A DNA stretch of 64,000 bases. Source: Calendula officinalis. Taxonomy: Eukaryota; Streptophyta; Magnoliopsida; Asterales; Asteraceae. The notes beneath the pieces were generated by a model. It did not search any database, had not been told where the DNA came from, and saw only the letters and a list, made by a program, of their open reading frames with translations. The stretch spans positions 7,608,446 to 7,672,445 of the forward strand of contig OY970829.1 in assembly GCA_963853835.1 (NCBI GenBank). Reading direction: 5' to 3'. Position numbers and translations under genes: made by a program. Of this stretch, positions 29,015 through 40,116 are shown in pieces; position 1 is the stretch's first letter, and each line of letters opens with the position of its first letter.

Positions 29015-32000
29015 TCACGTAAGTTTCTTTTGTTCTTCTTCTTCTTTCTTTCTTTTTTCCAATGTTCTTTGATTCTGTTGATGTCTTTGCTCAATGATGT
29101 ATTTGCTGTTTCTCTTTGTGAAATAATTCAATTTGTTTTGGAACATAACAACATCATATGGCTTCATCATTGTGTTTGTGAATATCAGATACATAGTCTT
29201 CTCAGAATGAGGATATTCTTTTTCATATAAGTATAGCTCACATACTTTGCCTGATTTTTCAAAGAAGTACATATTGGCAGTTGGAATCACATTCCAAGCA
29301 TAAACATTTCCTGGATCTGTAAACTGTTCTGGGTAGTTGTCTGGATAAAATGCAGCATCTATCATTTTTGTTAAGTATCCAGCACCAGATTCTTTCCATG
29401 TTTTCTTTGACATTCTTGGTTTTCCAATGATTAGAAGTTTAATAACATCACTTCTTGAGCATGAACTGATAATTGGTAACCATCCAGTAAATCTTTGAAC
29501 AATTTTATCTTCCCTTATAACTTCTATGACATTGTTAGGCATAACCCTCCAATTGATGATTGGATTGTTTTGCAAGGGAGCAATAGGCACTTCAAGAACA
29601 GGAATGATTTGTGTTTTTGACTTCTTTTGAGTACTCTGTTCTTGAGTAACAGCCTTTCTCTTCTTTGATTGGGGAGTTGATGTGGAACCAGTAGTTGATA
29701 CACTACCAGCTTTGATTAATGTTGGACTGATTGGAATTAGGGCCTTTGCTTTCTTCTCTTCTTTTTCCTCTTGTTCAGCCAAATCCTTTTTCTTGGCAGC
29801 ACAATATTTTTCAATAATTGTCATCATCTTCATTCTGCCAAAGGACTTTGCACTATGCCCTTTTGTTTTCAAATAATCAATCATATTAGCTTTCTGTTCA
29901 AATACATCATATGTTAACTCACTCTTAGTTCTCTTGCATTCAGAAACCAAATCTTCAAGACAGTTAATGTGTTCTTCTTCAACTTTTCTAAGCCTCTTGA
30001 ATTCTGCTTTTTGAGCTTCTATCTGAATGTCTTCTATTTGAACAGGTACTTGAACATGAATTTTAGTTTCTTGAGTTTTCTTCTTTTTATTCTCCTCAAG
30101 AGCTTGATACATCTCCACTTTCTCCAAAAATTTCTTGTGTTTTACCCTCCATCTGGACTGCTTTTCTGATCTGACATGATTAATTTTGTTCACCATTTGG
30201 TGACCTAAGGCTCTGTTTGGATAATCATCATCATATATTTCCTTTCCTTTTCCAATACAGGCAGATGGTGGAGGTGGAGTGTATTTCATATCGGGTACAC
30301 CCAAAATCAGAAGTTTTGGATAGAATAAGTGTAGTTGATCTTCTGATAGAATTTTAGGGTGTGGAGGAAGTGTACATTCATCTACCTCAAACCAATTCAC
30401 ATTATCATCAATGTCAGGTATGATAAGTGGTTGATTAGGAGTTGGTGGTTTGGAGATAATGACATGTTTTTCCCTTTCAATTAACTCTGGAAGTTGCAGT
30501 TCTTCCTCTTCAGTAGTAACCAAAGTAGTTACTACTGGTGTGACTTCAGGAGTTACTACTGGTGTGACTTCAGGAGTTACTACTGATAGGGCATCAGTAG
30601 TATTTGTTGCTTTTATTTCCTCTTCCTGACTTACTACTGCTATTATATCAGTAGTAGGAGTTACTACTGATACTTCTTTTTCAGCTTGTTCTTCCATGGG
30701 AGCAATGGGAGCAGTAGTCATTGGAACATCATCAACAACCATCTTTTCTGGGCCTTCATCAATATTTGTTTCTTTGAGATTGAGGAGAGAAGTTGATGCT
30801 GCTGCAATTGATTCATCAATCATACTCTGAATATTGTCCTTCTCCCCCTTAGTGAGCTCAACTGGAGGAGCCTCACTATCATCAATCTTCTTTTTCAATC
30901 TTCTTATAATCTTTGTTTGTTGATGAAGCATGTGTTCATATAACCTCATTCGTTTGTTGATGGTATTTACATGTCTTTTCATTACTGCAATAGTTTTTCC
31001 TTGATTTGTAAGACACTTAAGACAATATTGTACAGTGGATTCAAGAGAATCCACTTTATCCGTCAATTGTTTGGTTTTAATACTGCCCTCACTCCATCTA
31101 GCAAGATCATCGAGCTTACTAACATGTACATTGGCTTTGAGGTTTTCCATCCTTTCCGTTAATTCAAAAGATCTACCCTCATCACTTCTTGGTGATTCAT
31201 AGGGTTGTTTAGACACCCTCTTCTTCCTAGAAGAAGCAGAGATGCCCCCCCTTTTGGTTTCTTGGCACCGGGGTCCTTTAAGTAATTCCTCAAATGAGTC
31301 ATCACTTAAAGTTGCCGAGGTCTGGGTCTTAGTGATGTTTTCACTGTCCTGTGCACCCACCTTTGGGGCATCAGTAGTGAAAGCCCTCGCCTCATGTCCT
31401 CTCTCCTCCTTGGAGGACAACTCTTGGAGCCTGGGGTTTGACTCAATTTGTCCCCTGGTGTCCTTGAAGGAAGTTTTCTTCCTTTTATAAATTGTGGAAA
31501 TATTTTTGGTTAAATTTGGTAGGTCTTCCACAGAGTGAAGAGTAGCACTCTGATGATTTATTTCAAGTTCCTGGGACACATTCAGGACTTCTATATGTGT
31601 GGGTGATTGAGTGACTGTTTGGGGTGGTGTTTGGGCTGCATTTGGGGGTGATGGAGTGGGTTGAGGTTCAATATGGGTTGTATCTATGATTGAACCCTCT
31701 CCAATTGGTGGCTGATCTTTGATCATATTAGGAAACAAAGGGGTTTCCTTGCCCGAAAATTTAAATTGTTTTCTCATATTTGAGAAAACTTTCTTGTTCA
31801 ACTCAGGAATGATAAAAATGTTTTTGGGAGTTGACAAGTTTTGTAATTCACAGTTTATGATATGTTGGAGAAATCTGGGATACATTAAAAATTTTGAGGA
31901 ACTAAGATTTCCCAACTTACCTTCAAAAATCATGTATGAAAAATTAAATACTTGGTCTGTGCATAAACAGACAACAGCAGAGGCTATTGCCTTATTAAAC

Positions 32001-32485
32001 TCATTCCAAGTACTTCGTTTTGGAGAAATGCAATGCTGAATAGTATGTACAAGGAATTTCCATTGTGGGGAGAGAAGACCCTTTTGAAAAGTTACTATGT
32101 TAAGTCTTCCCTCATATCCCATTTTATTTAAAATTTCAGCAATGAATTCCTTAGGAAGTGTAAACATACCTGCATCATCATGTAGTTGTAGATGGTGTCG
32201 AATAGATTGTTCAGTGATTGTGATTGTCTTTCCATCCACCGATGATTTTATCATGGGCACAGTTGCACCTTCTGTTCTTTCAGCATTGGTCCAGAAATCC
32301 ACCAAGTGCTGTTGGTATGCTTTTGGTTTGACAGTTAAAGCAAACTTTATATAAGAATTTTTTAAGAAATTGACGATCGGACGAAAATCTTTTGTTCCGT
32401 CTGGATTGCGTAGAAACGCACACATATTATGGAACTCTGAATATTTGAGATCTGTTTGAACATTGAGAGATTGTAGAGTTGCCAT
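29015..32485 (-). CDS. Element C ORF3, 1156 residues, function unknown
   Basis: The single open frame starts at the ATG at 32485 (MATLQSLNVQTDLKYSEFHN). The N-terminal domain, residues about 1-260, has the blocks GYEGRLNIVTFQKGLLSPQW, HCISPK, FNFSYMIFEGKLGNL and YPRFLQHIIN. I know this protein type from extra ORFs of Asteraceae Copia elements, and its pattern parallels element A's ORF3. The middle is S/T/P/E-rich, with a coiled coil near 450-560 and a V-T-P-E-V-T-P-V repeat near 640-670 encoded by the element's TACTACTG motif. A second K/E-rich helical region precedes a basic C-terminal domain. There is no signal peptide and no membrane segment. It is intact although Pol is broken. A nucleic-acid-binding or accessory role is possible but not shown. 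Confidence 0.85.
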   Translation of the reverse strand: MATLQSLNVQTDLKYSEFHNMCAFLRNPDGTKDFRPIVNFLKNSYIKFALTVKPKAYQQHLVDFWTNAERTEGATVPMIKSSVDGKTITITEQSIRHHLQLHDDAGMFTLPKEFIAEILNKMGYEGRLNIVTFQKGLLSPQWKFLVHTIQHCISPKRSTWNEFNKAIASAVVCLCTDQVFNFSYMIFEGKLGNLSSSKFLMYPRFLQHIINCELQNLSTPKNIFIIPELNKKVFSNMRKQFKFSGKETPLFPNMIKDQPPIGEGSIIDTTHIEPQPTPSPPNAAQTPPQTVTQSPTHIEVLNVSQELEINHQSATLHSVEDLPNLTKNISTIYKRKKTSFKDTRGQIESNPRLQELSSKEERGHEARAFTTDAPKVGAQDSENITKTQTSATLSDDSFEELLKGPRCQETKRGGISASSRKKRVSKQPYESPRSDEGRSFELTERMENLKANVHVSKLDDLARWSEGSIKTKQLTDKVDSLESTVQYCLKCLTNQGKTIAVMKRHVNTINKRMRLYEHMLHQQTKIIRRLKKKIDDSEAPPVELTKGEKDNIQSMIDESIAAASTSLLNLKETNIDEGPEKMVVDDVPMTTAPIAPMEEQAEKEVSVVTPTTDIIAVVSQEEEIKATNTTDALSVVTPEVTPVVTPEVTPVVTTLVTTEEEELQLPELIEREKHVIISKPPTPNQPLIIPDIDDNVNWFEVDECTLPPHPKILSEDQLHLFYPKLLILGVPDMKYTPPPPSACIGKGKEIYDDDYPNRALGHQMVNKINHVRSEKQSRWRVKHKKFLEKVEMYQALEENKKKKTQETKIHVQVPVQIEDIQIEAQKAEFKRLRKVEEEHINCLEDLVSECKRTKSELTYDVFEQKANMIDYLKTKGHSAKSFGRMKMMTIIEKYCAAKKKDLAEQEEKEEKKAKALIPISPTLIKAGSVSTTGSTSTPQSKKRKAVTQEQSTQKKSKTQIIPVLEVPIAPLQNNPIINWRVMPNNVIEVIREDKIVQRFTGWLPIISSCSRSDVIKLLIIGKPRMSKKTWKESGAGYLTKMIDAAFYPDNYPEQFTDPGNVYAWNVIPTANMYFFEKSGKVCELYLYEKEYPHSEKTMYLIFTNTMMKPYDVVMFQNKLNYFTKRNSKYIIEQRHQQNQRTLEKRKKEEEEQKKLT

Positions 32486-33044
32486 TGTTGGTGATTTGAG
32501 GGAAACTCTTAAGAATTTTGTTACTGATGTAGGGTTTTTGATCGTAAGCTAGGGTTTATCGAGAGGATTTAGTGAATTGAAGTAAAGATAATGCTAATCT
32601 AATCAACTGCCGCCTTTTATATCTTTCGATTTAACCTGCACAAAGACTAAATTGCCCTTCGAATCATAACATAACGGTTATTTTCACGGGGGTTAGTTTG
32701 GTAATTTTGATTCCGAAAGACCAGTAGTAAATTTGATACCAGTAAGAGAACGTCAGTAGTATCTACGAACGTCAGTAGTAACTAAGGATTTTAACATCAG
32801 TAGTAACTATAGACATCAGTAGTAACCACCAACACACAAGACCAGTAGTATATGTGAATACCAGTAGTACTGACTTACCAGTAGTATTTATGTAAACCTA
32901 ATACACACCAGTAGTATTGACCTACAAGTAGTATTTTGTGCACATGCCTACACATCAGTAATACAGACCTACCAGTAGTAAAACACTTAAACAAATAAAT
33001 AACTTTTTACAACAAAAACTTTACACATGATTTTAAGTGAGATT
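32486..33044 (-). promoter_or_regulatory. Pol-ORF3 spacer of element C with CAGTAGTA array and TATA box
   Basis: About 13 CAGTAGTA-type motifs crowd 32720-32985, alternating between CCAGTAGTA and GTCAGTAGTA contexts. On the minus strand GATATAAAAGG (32623-32613) lies about 130 bp upstream of the ORF3 ATG, a candidate internal promoter equivalent to the one in element A. Confidence 0.55.
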
Positions 33045-36000
33045 TTAATTTATCAAAATCATTCCAATACTGCTAACCAAGAAGTTGAATCTTCCTACAT
33101 CAAATGCTTTTGTAAAAAGATCTGCTAATTGATCATCAGTATGAATTTTAACCACTTTGATTAATTTCTTTTCATTGCAATCTCTTATAAAATGAAATCT
33201 TATTTCAATGTGTTTAGTTTTAGAGTGTTTTACTGGATTGTTCACAATACTAATAGCACTTTGATTATCAATAAAAATAGGAGTTTTAAGGATAGAGATA
33301 CCAAAGTCTAGAAGCTGGTTTTGAATCCAGAGTACTTGAGCACAACAAGCAGATGCAGCTACATACTCTGCTTCAGTAGTTGATGTTGATACATTTGTTT
33401 GTTTCTTACATTGCCATGACACCACTCTTGATCCAAAGAATTGACATCCACCAGTAGTGGACTTTCTATCTTGACATTCACCTCCATAGTCACTATCTGT
33501 GTAGGCTATGAGTTCAAAGGGTGAATCATGTGGATACCATAGACCAAGTGATGGTTTGCCTTTCAAGTATCTAATTATTCTTTTGACAGCCTGCAAGTGT
33601 AGTTCTTTAGGTTTTGCTTGGTATCTTGCACACACACAAACACTATACATAATGTCAGGTCTTGATGCAGTTAAGTACATCAAAGAGCCTATCATTGATC
33701 TATACAAGTATTCATCTACATCCTCCCCCTCAACATCAGGATGTAGGTGTTTGTGTGTTTCCATTGGTGTACTTGCACTTTTGCAGTCTTTCATATCAAA
33801 TTTCTCCAAGATGTCTTTAACGTATTTTGATTGGTTTATCAAAATACCATATGTTCTTTGATTGACTTGGAGTCCAAGGAAGAAGTTCATTGGACCCATA
33901 GAGCTCATCTTGAATTTAATCTGCATCAGTTCTTCAAATTCTTTGCATAATAAATCATTGGTTGAACCAAAAATGATATCATCTACATAGATTTGTACCG
34001 GTAGTATATCATCTTTGACTTTCTTTGTAAACAAAGTTTTGTTAATGGCTCCTCTTTTGAAATTATTCTTTAATAAATATGATGATAATGTGTCATACCA
34101 TGCTCTTGGTGCCTAATGTAGGCCATACAGAGCTTTATCTAATTTGAACACATAACCATGTTTTGGATCTTCAAAACCTGGAGGTTGGCAGACATAAACC
34201 TCTTCTTCAATCTTCCCATATAGGAATGCACTCTTCACATCCATTTGATAGACTTTGAACTTTTTGAATGAAGCATATGCTAAGAATATTCTTATTGCTT
34301 CAATTCTAGCAACAGGAGCATATACTTCATCATAGTCTATTCCTTCTTCTTGAGTGTATCCTTGGGCTACAAGTCTGACTTTGTTCTTGATTACTATACC
34401 TCTTTCATCTTTCTTGTTTCTAAAGATCCATCTTGTTCCAATGGCTCTTTTTCCTTTGGGTAGAGGTACAAGTGTCCAAACAGCTTGTAACTTGAATTGA
34501 AGGAGTTCTTCTTGCATTGCCTCAATCCAGTTTGAGTCCTTCATTGCTTGTTGGATCTTCTTTGGTTCATCCTGAGACAGAAAGCATTCAAACATACATT
34601 CATTAGCAATTAAACTTATGTTACACATGTTTGCAGTTAAGCTTTTATTTAATTTGCTTCTTGTTTGCAGTGGTTAGTTAACATCACTTAGAACAAGGTC
34701 TAATGTATGGTTCTTCTGAGTCGTTGTAGTTGTAGCTCTATCAACTACTAGTTGATTTTCAAGGTTGGACTCATTTGTCTCAGGCAATTGCTCCTCTAGT
34801 GATCCTTCATTGTCATTGATGTTTGGTTCATCATCATCTTGGTCAGAGTCACTACTGCTATTGTCTTCATTGAGATCAGTAGTATTGTTGTTGTTACTGA
34901 GATCAGTAGTATCTTGAGAATCTAGGTTATTGCTAGGACCAGTAGTATTTTGAGTACTATTACTGGTACCAGTAGTATTTGAATTACTACGGTCCTCATT
35001 CTCAGAGTTACTACTGGTTCCAGAATTTGAGTTATTACTGTCTTCAGTATTAACTATGGGAGCAGTATTAACTATTATGTATCTCATCTCTTCTTGACCA
35101 GTATTAACAGATGATGTTCCTTCCTTTTGAGTATGACAATTTGAATCACCTGCATTTATATTCATGTTAGAATTAAAGGATTTGGTTAGATTGTCTATAT
35201 TAAATAGCCAATCTGGACCATTTCCTTGTTCATTCGGAACATTTTCATTAAAGGATACATTGATGCTTTCTTCAATTATCCTTAGTCTTTTGTTGAACAC
35301 TCTGTACGATTTGCTTTGAGTAGAGTATCCCACAAAGATTCCATCATCAGCTTTGCAGTCAAACTTACCAATTTGTTCTCTTGTAATCAGAATGGTACAA
35401 GGACAGCCAAAAGATTTAAAAAAAACTTACAGAAGGTTTTATTTTATTAAAAAGTTCATATGGTGTTTTATAATGTGGCTTCACTATTAATACTCTGTTT
35501 TGAACGTAACAGGCAGTATTAACAGCTTCAGCCCAAAAAGTGATTGGTAATTTTGAATCTGCTAACATTGATCTTGCTGCTTCTATGATGGTTCTATTTC
35601 TTCTTTCAGCTACACCATTTTGTTGTGGAGTTCTAGGTGAGCTGTATTGCCTGTCAATACCTTTAAGATCACAAAAGTTAATTAAGTTAGCATTTTTAAA
35701 TTCTGTGCCATTATCACATCTTATGGCTTTAACTTTTTGATCAGATGTATTCTCCAGTTTAACAATTAAGTTCTTTATGAGTTCACTTGTTTCATCTTTT
35801 GTCCTGAGAAAGAAAACCCATGTATATCTGGAAAAGTCATCAGTAATAACAAGACAATATTGTTTCTTTCCAATACTCATTACATTTGTAGGTCCAAATA
35901 GGTCCATATGTAAGAGTTGTAAAGGAACAGAAATAGAATTCACAGATTTGGACTTATGAGAAGTCTTGTGTTGTTTACCTTTTAGGCATGCAACACAATG

Positions 36001-36550
36001 ATGATCACACATGAATTGTTTTTGAGGTAGTCCAATGACCAAATTTCTTTTTACTAAATTGTTCATGTTTTTGAAATTAGTGTGACACATCCTTCTATGC
36101 CATAGTTCTGATTCAGTGGTGTTTGCCTTGGATATAAAACAGTTGACCTCATTTGAAGAAAATGAGTTCTCCCCCTATATCCAGGCAATGCACATTGTTT
36201 CTCCTTGGAGTTCTTAAAACAACATATTTTTCATCTAAAATAAAGTCAGGAGAAAGAATGATGCACTCAGTGTCTGTGAAAAGAATTTTGTTCTTTTTAT
36301 CGCACACTTGAGACACACTGACAATATTGTATTTTAGTTCAGCTACAAAAAATACATCATCAAAGGTAATTTTGCCATTTGTAACAGTACCTTTACCTGT
36401 AATCTTACCTCCCTTTGGGTTCTCACCAAAGGCTACATAACCTCCATCAAAAGACTTGAAATCCTTTAGAATTTGCAGATTTCCAGTCATGTGCCTTGAG
36501 CATCCACTATCAATGTGCCATGTTCTTCCTTCTTCTGGGATCTGAATGCT
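33045..36550 (-). pseudogene. pol: Element C Pol, disabled
   Basis: On the minus strand: protease (HIDSGCSRHMTG, at about 36510), integrase finger and core (HMDLFGPT, RCDNGTEF, VAERRNRT), reverse transcriptase (YVDDIIFG at about 33985) and RNase H (STTEAEYVAA, KTKHIEIRFH). The frame is broken by a shift in a five-G run near 36170 and by an extra T in an eight-T run near 35417. In-frame stops lie at 34674-34676 and 34113-34115, the latter replacing the Q of the RT motif YGLKQAPRAWY. Both shifts are in homopolymers, so sequencing error must be excluded for those two. Between integrase and RT is an N/S/T/D-rich linker full of TACTACTG-derived N-T-T codons. Confidence 0.93.
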
Positions 36551-37990
36551 CTGCACAAGTAAATAAAAAGGTAAGTTAAGTTTGGGAACCCAAGCTTTAT
36601 ATGTCTTGGGTTCATCCTTTGATAAATCAGATTTAGAACAGTTAACCTTAAACATTTTTGGTACCCATACCTTTTCATTACTGGTGTTCTGTTTTACTAC
36701 TGACCTTTTGGATTTGTCTAAATTTACTACTGATCTTGGTCTATACCCATTGTTTTTAGCTTTTGAGTACTTTACTACTGATGGACCAGTAGTATTTGGG
36801 TACTTACCATATTTAGAGTGACCAGTAGTGTTTTGAAATTTTGGTTTAGTAGCAGTAGTATTTTTGAAGTTAGGGTTCTTACCAGTAGTGTTTTTGTACT
36901 GGTACCAGACAGCATTATAATTAGGGTTAACACCAGTAGTAAAATTGTTACAGTTTTTACTGGTGTTGGAAAATTTAAAATATTGTTTATTTTGATTTGA
37001 TTTTCCATTGTTCTTGAAGTAATTGATGTTCTTTGGGCTTCCAACTCTTCTGTTTTGCACAAATCTTGGTGCACTTCTTCCAAATCTTGGTGTTTCAGCA
37101 GTTGGAGTTTTATTTTTATTCACTACTGAAGGACCAGTAGTATCTTTTAACTTTTGTGTTTTTGCTTGTTCTTTAAAATTTTTAAATTCTTTTAACTCTT
37201 TGCAATTTATTGGATTGAAGTGACAATCCTTTGCTAAATGATTTACTTTGTTGCAAATAACACATTTTAATTTATTATCTTTAGCCCTTATTGTTTTTCT
37301 TTGTTCTAAGAGTTGATTCCTGTTTCTTTGATTTCCCCTTTTTAAGATTTTTGGTATATTTTCTGCATCATATTTAGGAGAATTTTCTTCACTTTGTGCT
37401 GTGTGAAAACTTGTATCAATTGAGTTTGGAGATTCAGTTTGAAAGATTGTAAATTCAATTGAGCTTGTAGTTCTATTATCATCAGAAAAATCATTTGATT
37501 CAGATGTTTCAACATTAGATTCAGTTTGATTTTCACTTTTTAATTCATTAATTATTCTTTCTGAACTATCTTTAAGTGGAGGGATGAATTTATATGGAGG
37601 TGGTACAGCATGATATCCCACTCCATGAACAACTTTTTCTGTAGTTTGATTATTAGTTAATTCATCAAGAATTTTAGTGCTTCTTTCAAATTTCTTAATT
37701 GTCAATTTATTTTGTTCAATTTCAAGTTGTAATTCTTCTAATTTACTTGTTAATTCTTTATTTTTTAATTCATAAAACTCTTTCTCATCTACAGCTTGAA
37801 GCAATTATTCCTTTATCCTTTGATCAATCATCTGGTACACCTTTATCTGATGTTCTTGATCAGCAATCACACCATCAAATTCATGGTTTCTTCTTACTGC
37901 TTTTGTTAAATCTTCATTTAATTTAGTGTTTTCTTTTTCTAAATTTTTAACAATTTTAACATATTCAGAAGTACAAGGTTTAGGTTTTAC
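36551..37990 (-). other. Predicted Gag-Pol intron of element C, with Gag C-terminal coding
   Basis: On the minus strand the donor is GAG|GTAAAA (exon ends 37991). The acceptor is TTTATTTACTTGTGCAG|AG (exon begins 36550). The length, 1440 bp, is a multiple of three and both borders are codon boundaries. It would remove the stop at 37805-37807, the second knuckle (CVICNKVNHLAKDC) and the KAWVPK motif, just as the element A intron does. The donor is weaker than in A. As exon sequence (37804-36551) it reads as a Gag C-terminal extension rich in N-T-T-G. Confidence 0.45.
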
Positions 37991-39115
37991 CTCAGATTTG
38001 CTGTCAGTAAAGGCCATAAGAGCTTGATTTTGAGCATGCTCTTCTGCTTGGAAGCTCCAGTCATAGCGTTGTCCTTGTTGTGAAACAAGAGCAGTTGATT
38101 TTGATCTTTTGTCTGGCTGAGGACATTCTTTTGCAAAGTGACCAAGATTGTTACAGTTGTAACATTTGACTTTAGTTTTGTCAAATCCAGCTTTGTCACA
38201 TTTGTTGTAGTTGAGACTTGTCCTACCAGTCCTTTTTAAGAATCTTTTGGTTCTTAGGCTCAGCATAGCCATCTGCCATTTAAGATCCATCTCCTCAAGA
38301 TCATCTGGATTCAATTGTTCCAGATCATCACTAATCAGTGCAGTATGCACATGACTAGTGAAGAAGGATTCTCTTGCAGCATCTTCACAATCTGCAGCCT
38401 TTCCTGTGGCAGTTTCTTGACCTTGACCTGTACTAGATACAAATGCAGCATTATTAGAAGAAATAGAAGGGTTCTTTTGATTTACCTCAGTTTCAAATAC
38501 TCTGAGATCATTGTAGAGTTCATCTAACTCCTTTTCTTCTAGTGCATCTCTCTGTCTGTACATCACTGTGTACATGGCCCATTCTTCACTAAGAGACCTT
38601 AGGAACTTCATGTTGACATCTTCTCGATCCATCTTAACCCCAACCTGGTTAAGTTCACCAATTAGCTTGTTGAATCTGTCAAACACTTGAGTGAGTGTCT
38701 CATTGGGCTTTCCTTTGAAGTTTTCAAAGTCTTGCTTGAGAACAGATTTCATGTTCCTCTTGGTGCTCTTGGTGCCAACGCATCTCTTCTCCAGTGCTTG
38801 CCACAGTACCTTTGCATCATCATACTCAATAAAGAGATGTTGATAGTCATTAGGAATGGCCAGTAAGAGAGTGCTTAGAGTTTTGAGTTCGATGCCTTTG
38901 TCTTTCTTCTCCTTCTCACATTTAAGTTTGTCTGCTTCAGTTGCAGAGCTGCTTGCTTGACCAGGACCAGTTTTGTTGCCTTCCATGACAACTTCCCACA
39001 TGGAATAATCTGTAATAAGCATGTATTGCTTAATACGATTCTTCCACATCCCAAAGTTATTGGGAGTGAGTATAGGGATTTTGTTGGCTTGAGTGCTTTC
39101 ATTATTATCAGTCAT
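37805..39115 (-). CDS. gag: Element C Gag
   Basis: 436 residues from the ATG at 39115 (MTDNNESTQANKIPILTPNN). The UBN2-type capsid region contains FGMWKNRIKQYM and LLAIPNDYQHLF. A CCHC knuckle, CYNCNNLGHFAKEC, lies near residue 318, followed by LMAFTD and a short coiled coil. It ends at TAA (37805-37807), after which the same frame stays open. The TAA may be a nonsense change in a longer Gag, or the true end of unspliced Gag, since the predicted intron spans it. Confidence 0.85.
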   Translation of the reverse strand: MTDNNESTQANKIPILTPNNFGMWKNRIKQYMLITDYSMWEVVMEGNKTGPGQASSSATEADKLKCEKEKKDKGIELKTLSTLLLAIPNDYQHLFIEYDDAKVLWQALEKRCVGTKSTKRNMKSVLKQDFENFKGKPNETLTQVFDRFNKLIGELNQVGVKMDREDVNMKFLRSLSEEWAMYTVMYRQRDALEEKELDELYNDLRVFETEVNQKNPSISSNNAAFVSSTGQGQETATGKAADCEDAARESFFTSHVHTALISDDLEQLNPDDLEEMDLKWQMAMLSLRTKRFLKRTGRTSLNYNKCDKAGFDKTKVKCYNCNNLGHFAKECPQPDKRSKSTALVSQQGQRYDWSFQAEEHAQNQALMAFTDSKSEVKPKPCTSEYVKIVKNLEKENTKLNEDLTKAVRRNHEFDGVIADQEHQIKVYQMIDQRIKE

Positions 39116-39191
39116 GATTAATAATGTGTGTGTTTTAACGATTAAAACTTTTTGTTGTTCTTAAAAATTCGTAGATCTAGAACCAATAAGC

Positions 39192-39203
39192 TCTGATACC
39201 ACT
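39192..39203 (-). other. Primer-binding site of element C
   Basis: On the minus strand TGGTATCAGAGC follows the 5' LTR end by one or two bases, complementary to tRNA-Met. Confidence 0.88.
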
Positions 39204-39844
39204 TGTCAGGATCGATTAACTATGAACGAGTTAATAAACACCTTAGATCTAATTGATAATAGAAGTTGCAGCGGATCAACACTATATCAATGAATTAAGA
39301 ACAATGAACTGTAAGAACAATATGTGAGAATATTAAGAACACAGTTTCACAAAAAGCTTCAATGTATATTATTGAATCACAATACACACGTGCGTTTACA
39401 ATTCGTAAGGAACTATTTATAATAGTCCTTGAAGCCTAACTATTTACCCTAGTTAATCTAGGACTTGATTTATATTCGAATTATAAAGATATACATTGAA
39501 TTACATTCTATAACTATCTCTACGAAGATCTCGGACTTGGTATGTTCCATAAACGCGTTATCAGTAGTAAAACTAATCACCAGTAGTAAGTTTGCAACGT
39601 CAGTAGTAAGTAAGGTGATCAGTAGTAAGTCCAGATACATCGTCAGTAGTAACTACTATTGATCAGTAGTATCTTCAATATGCCTTGATCAGTAGTAACT
39701 AAGTTATAGACTTCACCAGTATCAACTCATCAGTAATAAGTAATTATGTCCCATCAGTACTAAGCATAATATTCATCAGTAGTAAACATGATCAGTACTA
39801 ACTGCAGCATCAGTATTAAGTTGATCTGTGATTTTGTTCCAACA
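39204..39844 (-). repeat. 5' LTR of element C
   Basis: 641 bp, with the same ends as the other LTR. It is longer by a 19-bp segment containing an additional CAGTAGTA motif. TTCTC duplication follows at 39845-39849. Confidence 0.95.
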
Positions 39845-40116
39845 TTCTCCGACCACCCACAACCTCCGACTCCACCGTCCTCCGCCACCACCGTATAGTG
39901 TCCACCGTCCGACAAACACCTCAGCCAACCATCGTCCTCCGTCTTGCATCGCCTTCTCCGGTGAGCTTCTGTTTTTCCGGCAAGATTAAAACCACCACAA
40001 TCCATCTCCGCCGCCATCTAAACCTGCAAATCTAACCACCGGCCGCCATACTGTGACACCCATCTACGCCACTGATCATATTCTCCGGCATTTCCGTTCA
40101 TCTTCACATTTGTCTA

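Larger units (their letters stand above)
28361..39844 (-). mobile_element. Element C: complete but degenerate Copia (Sirevirus-like) element
   Basis: 11,484 bp on the minus strand, target duplication TTCTC (28356-28360 and 39845-39849), inserted in the leader of F. Order on its own strand: 5' LTR, primer-binding site, Gag, Gag C-terminal extension, Pol, ORF3, polypurine tract, 3' LTR. LTRs differ at about eight positions plus one 19-bp indel. Pol carries several disabling changes while ORF3 is open for 1156 codons. CAGTANTA motifs are spread through LTRs, spacers and genes. Confidence 0.95.
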
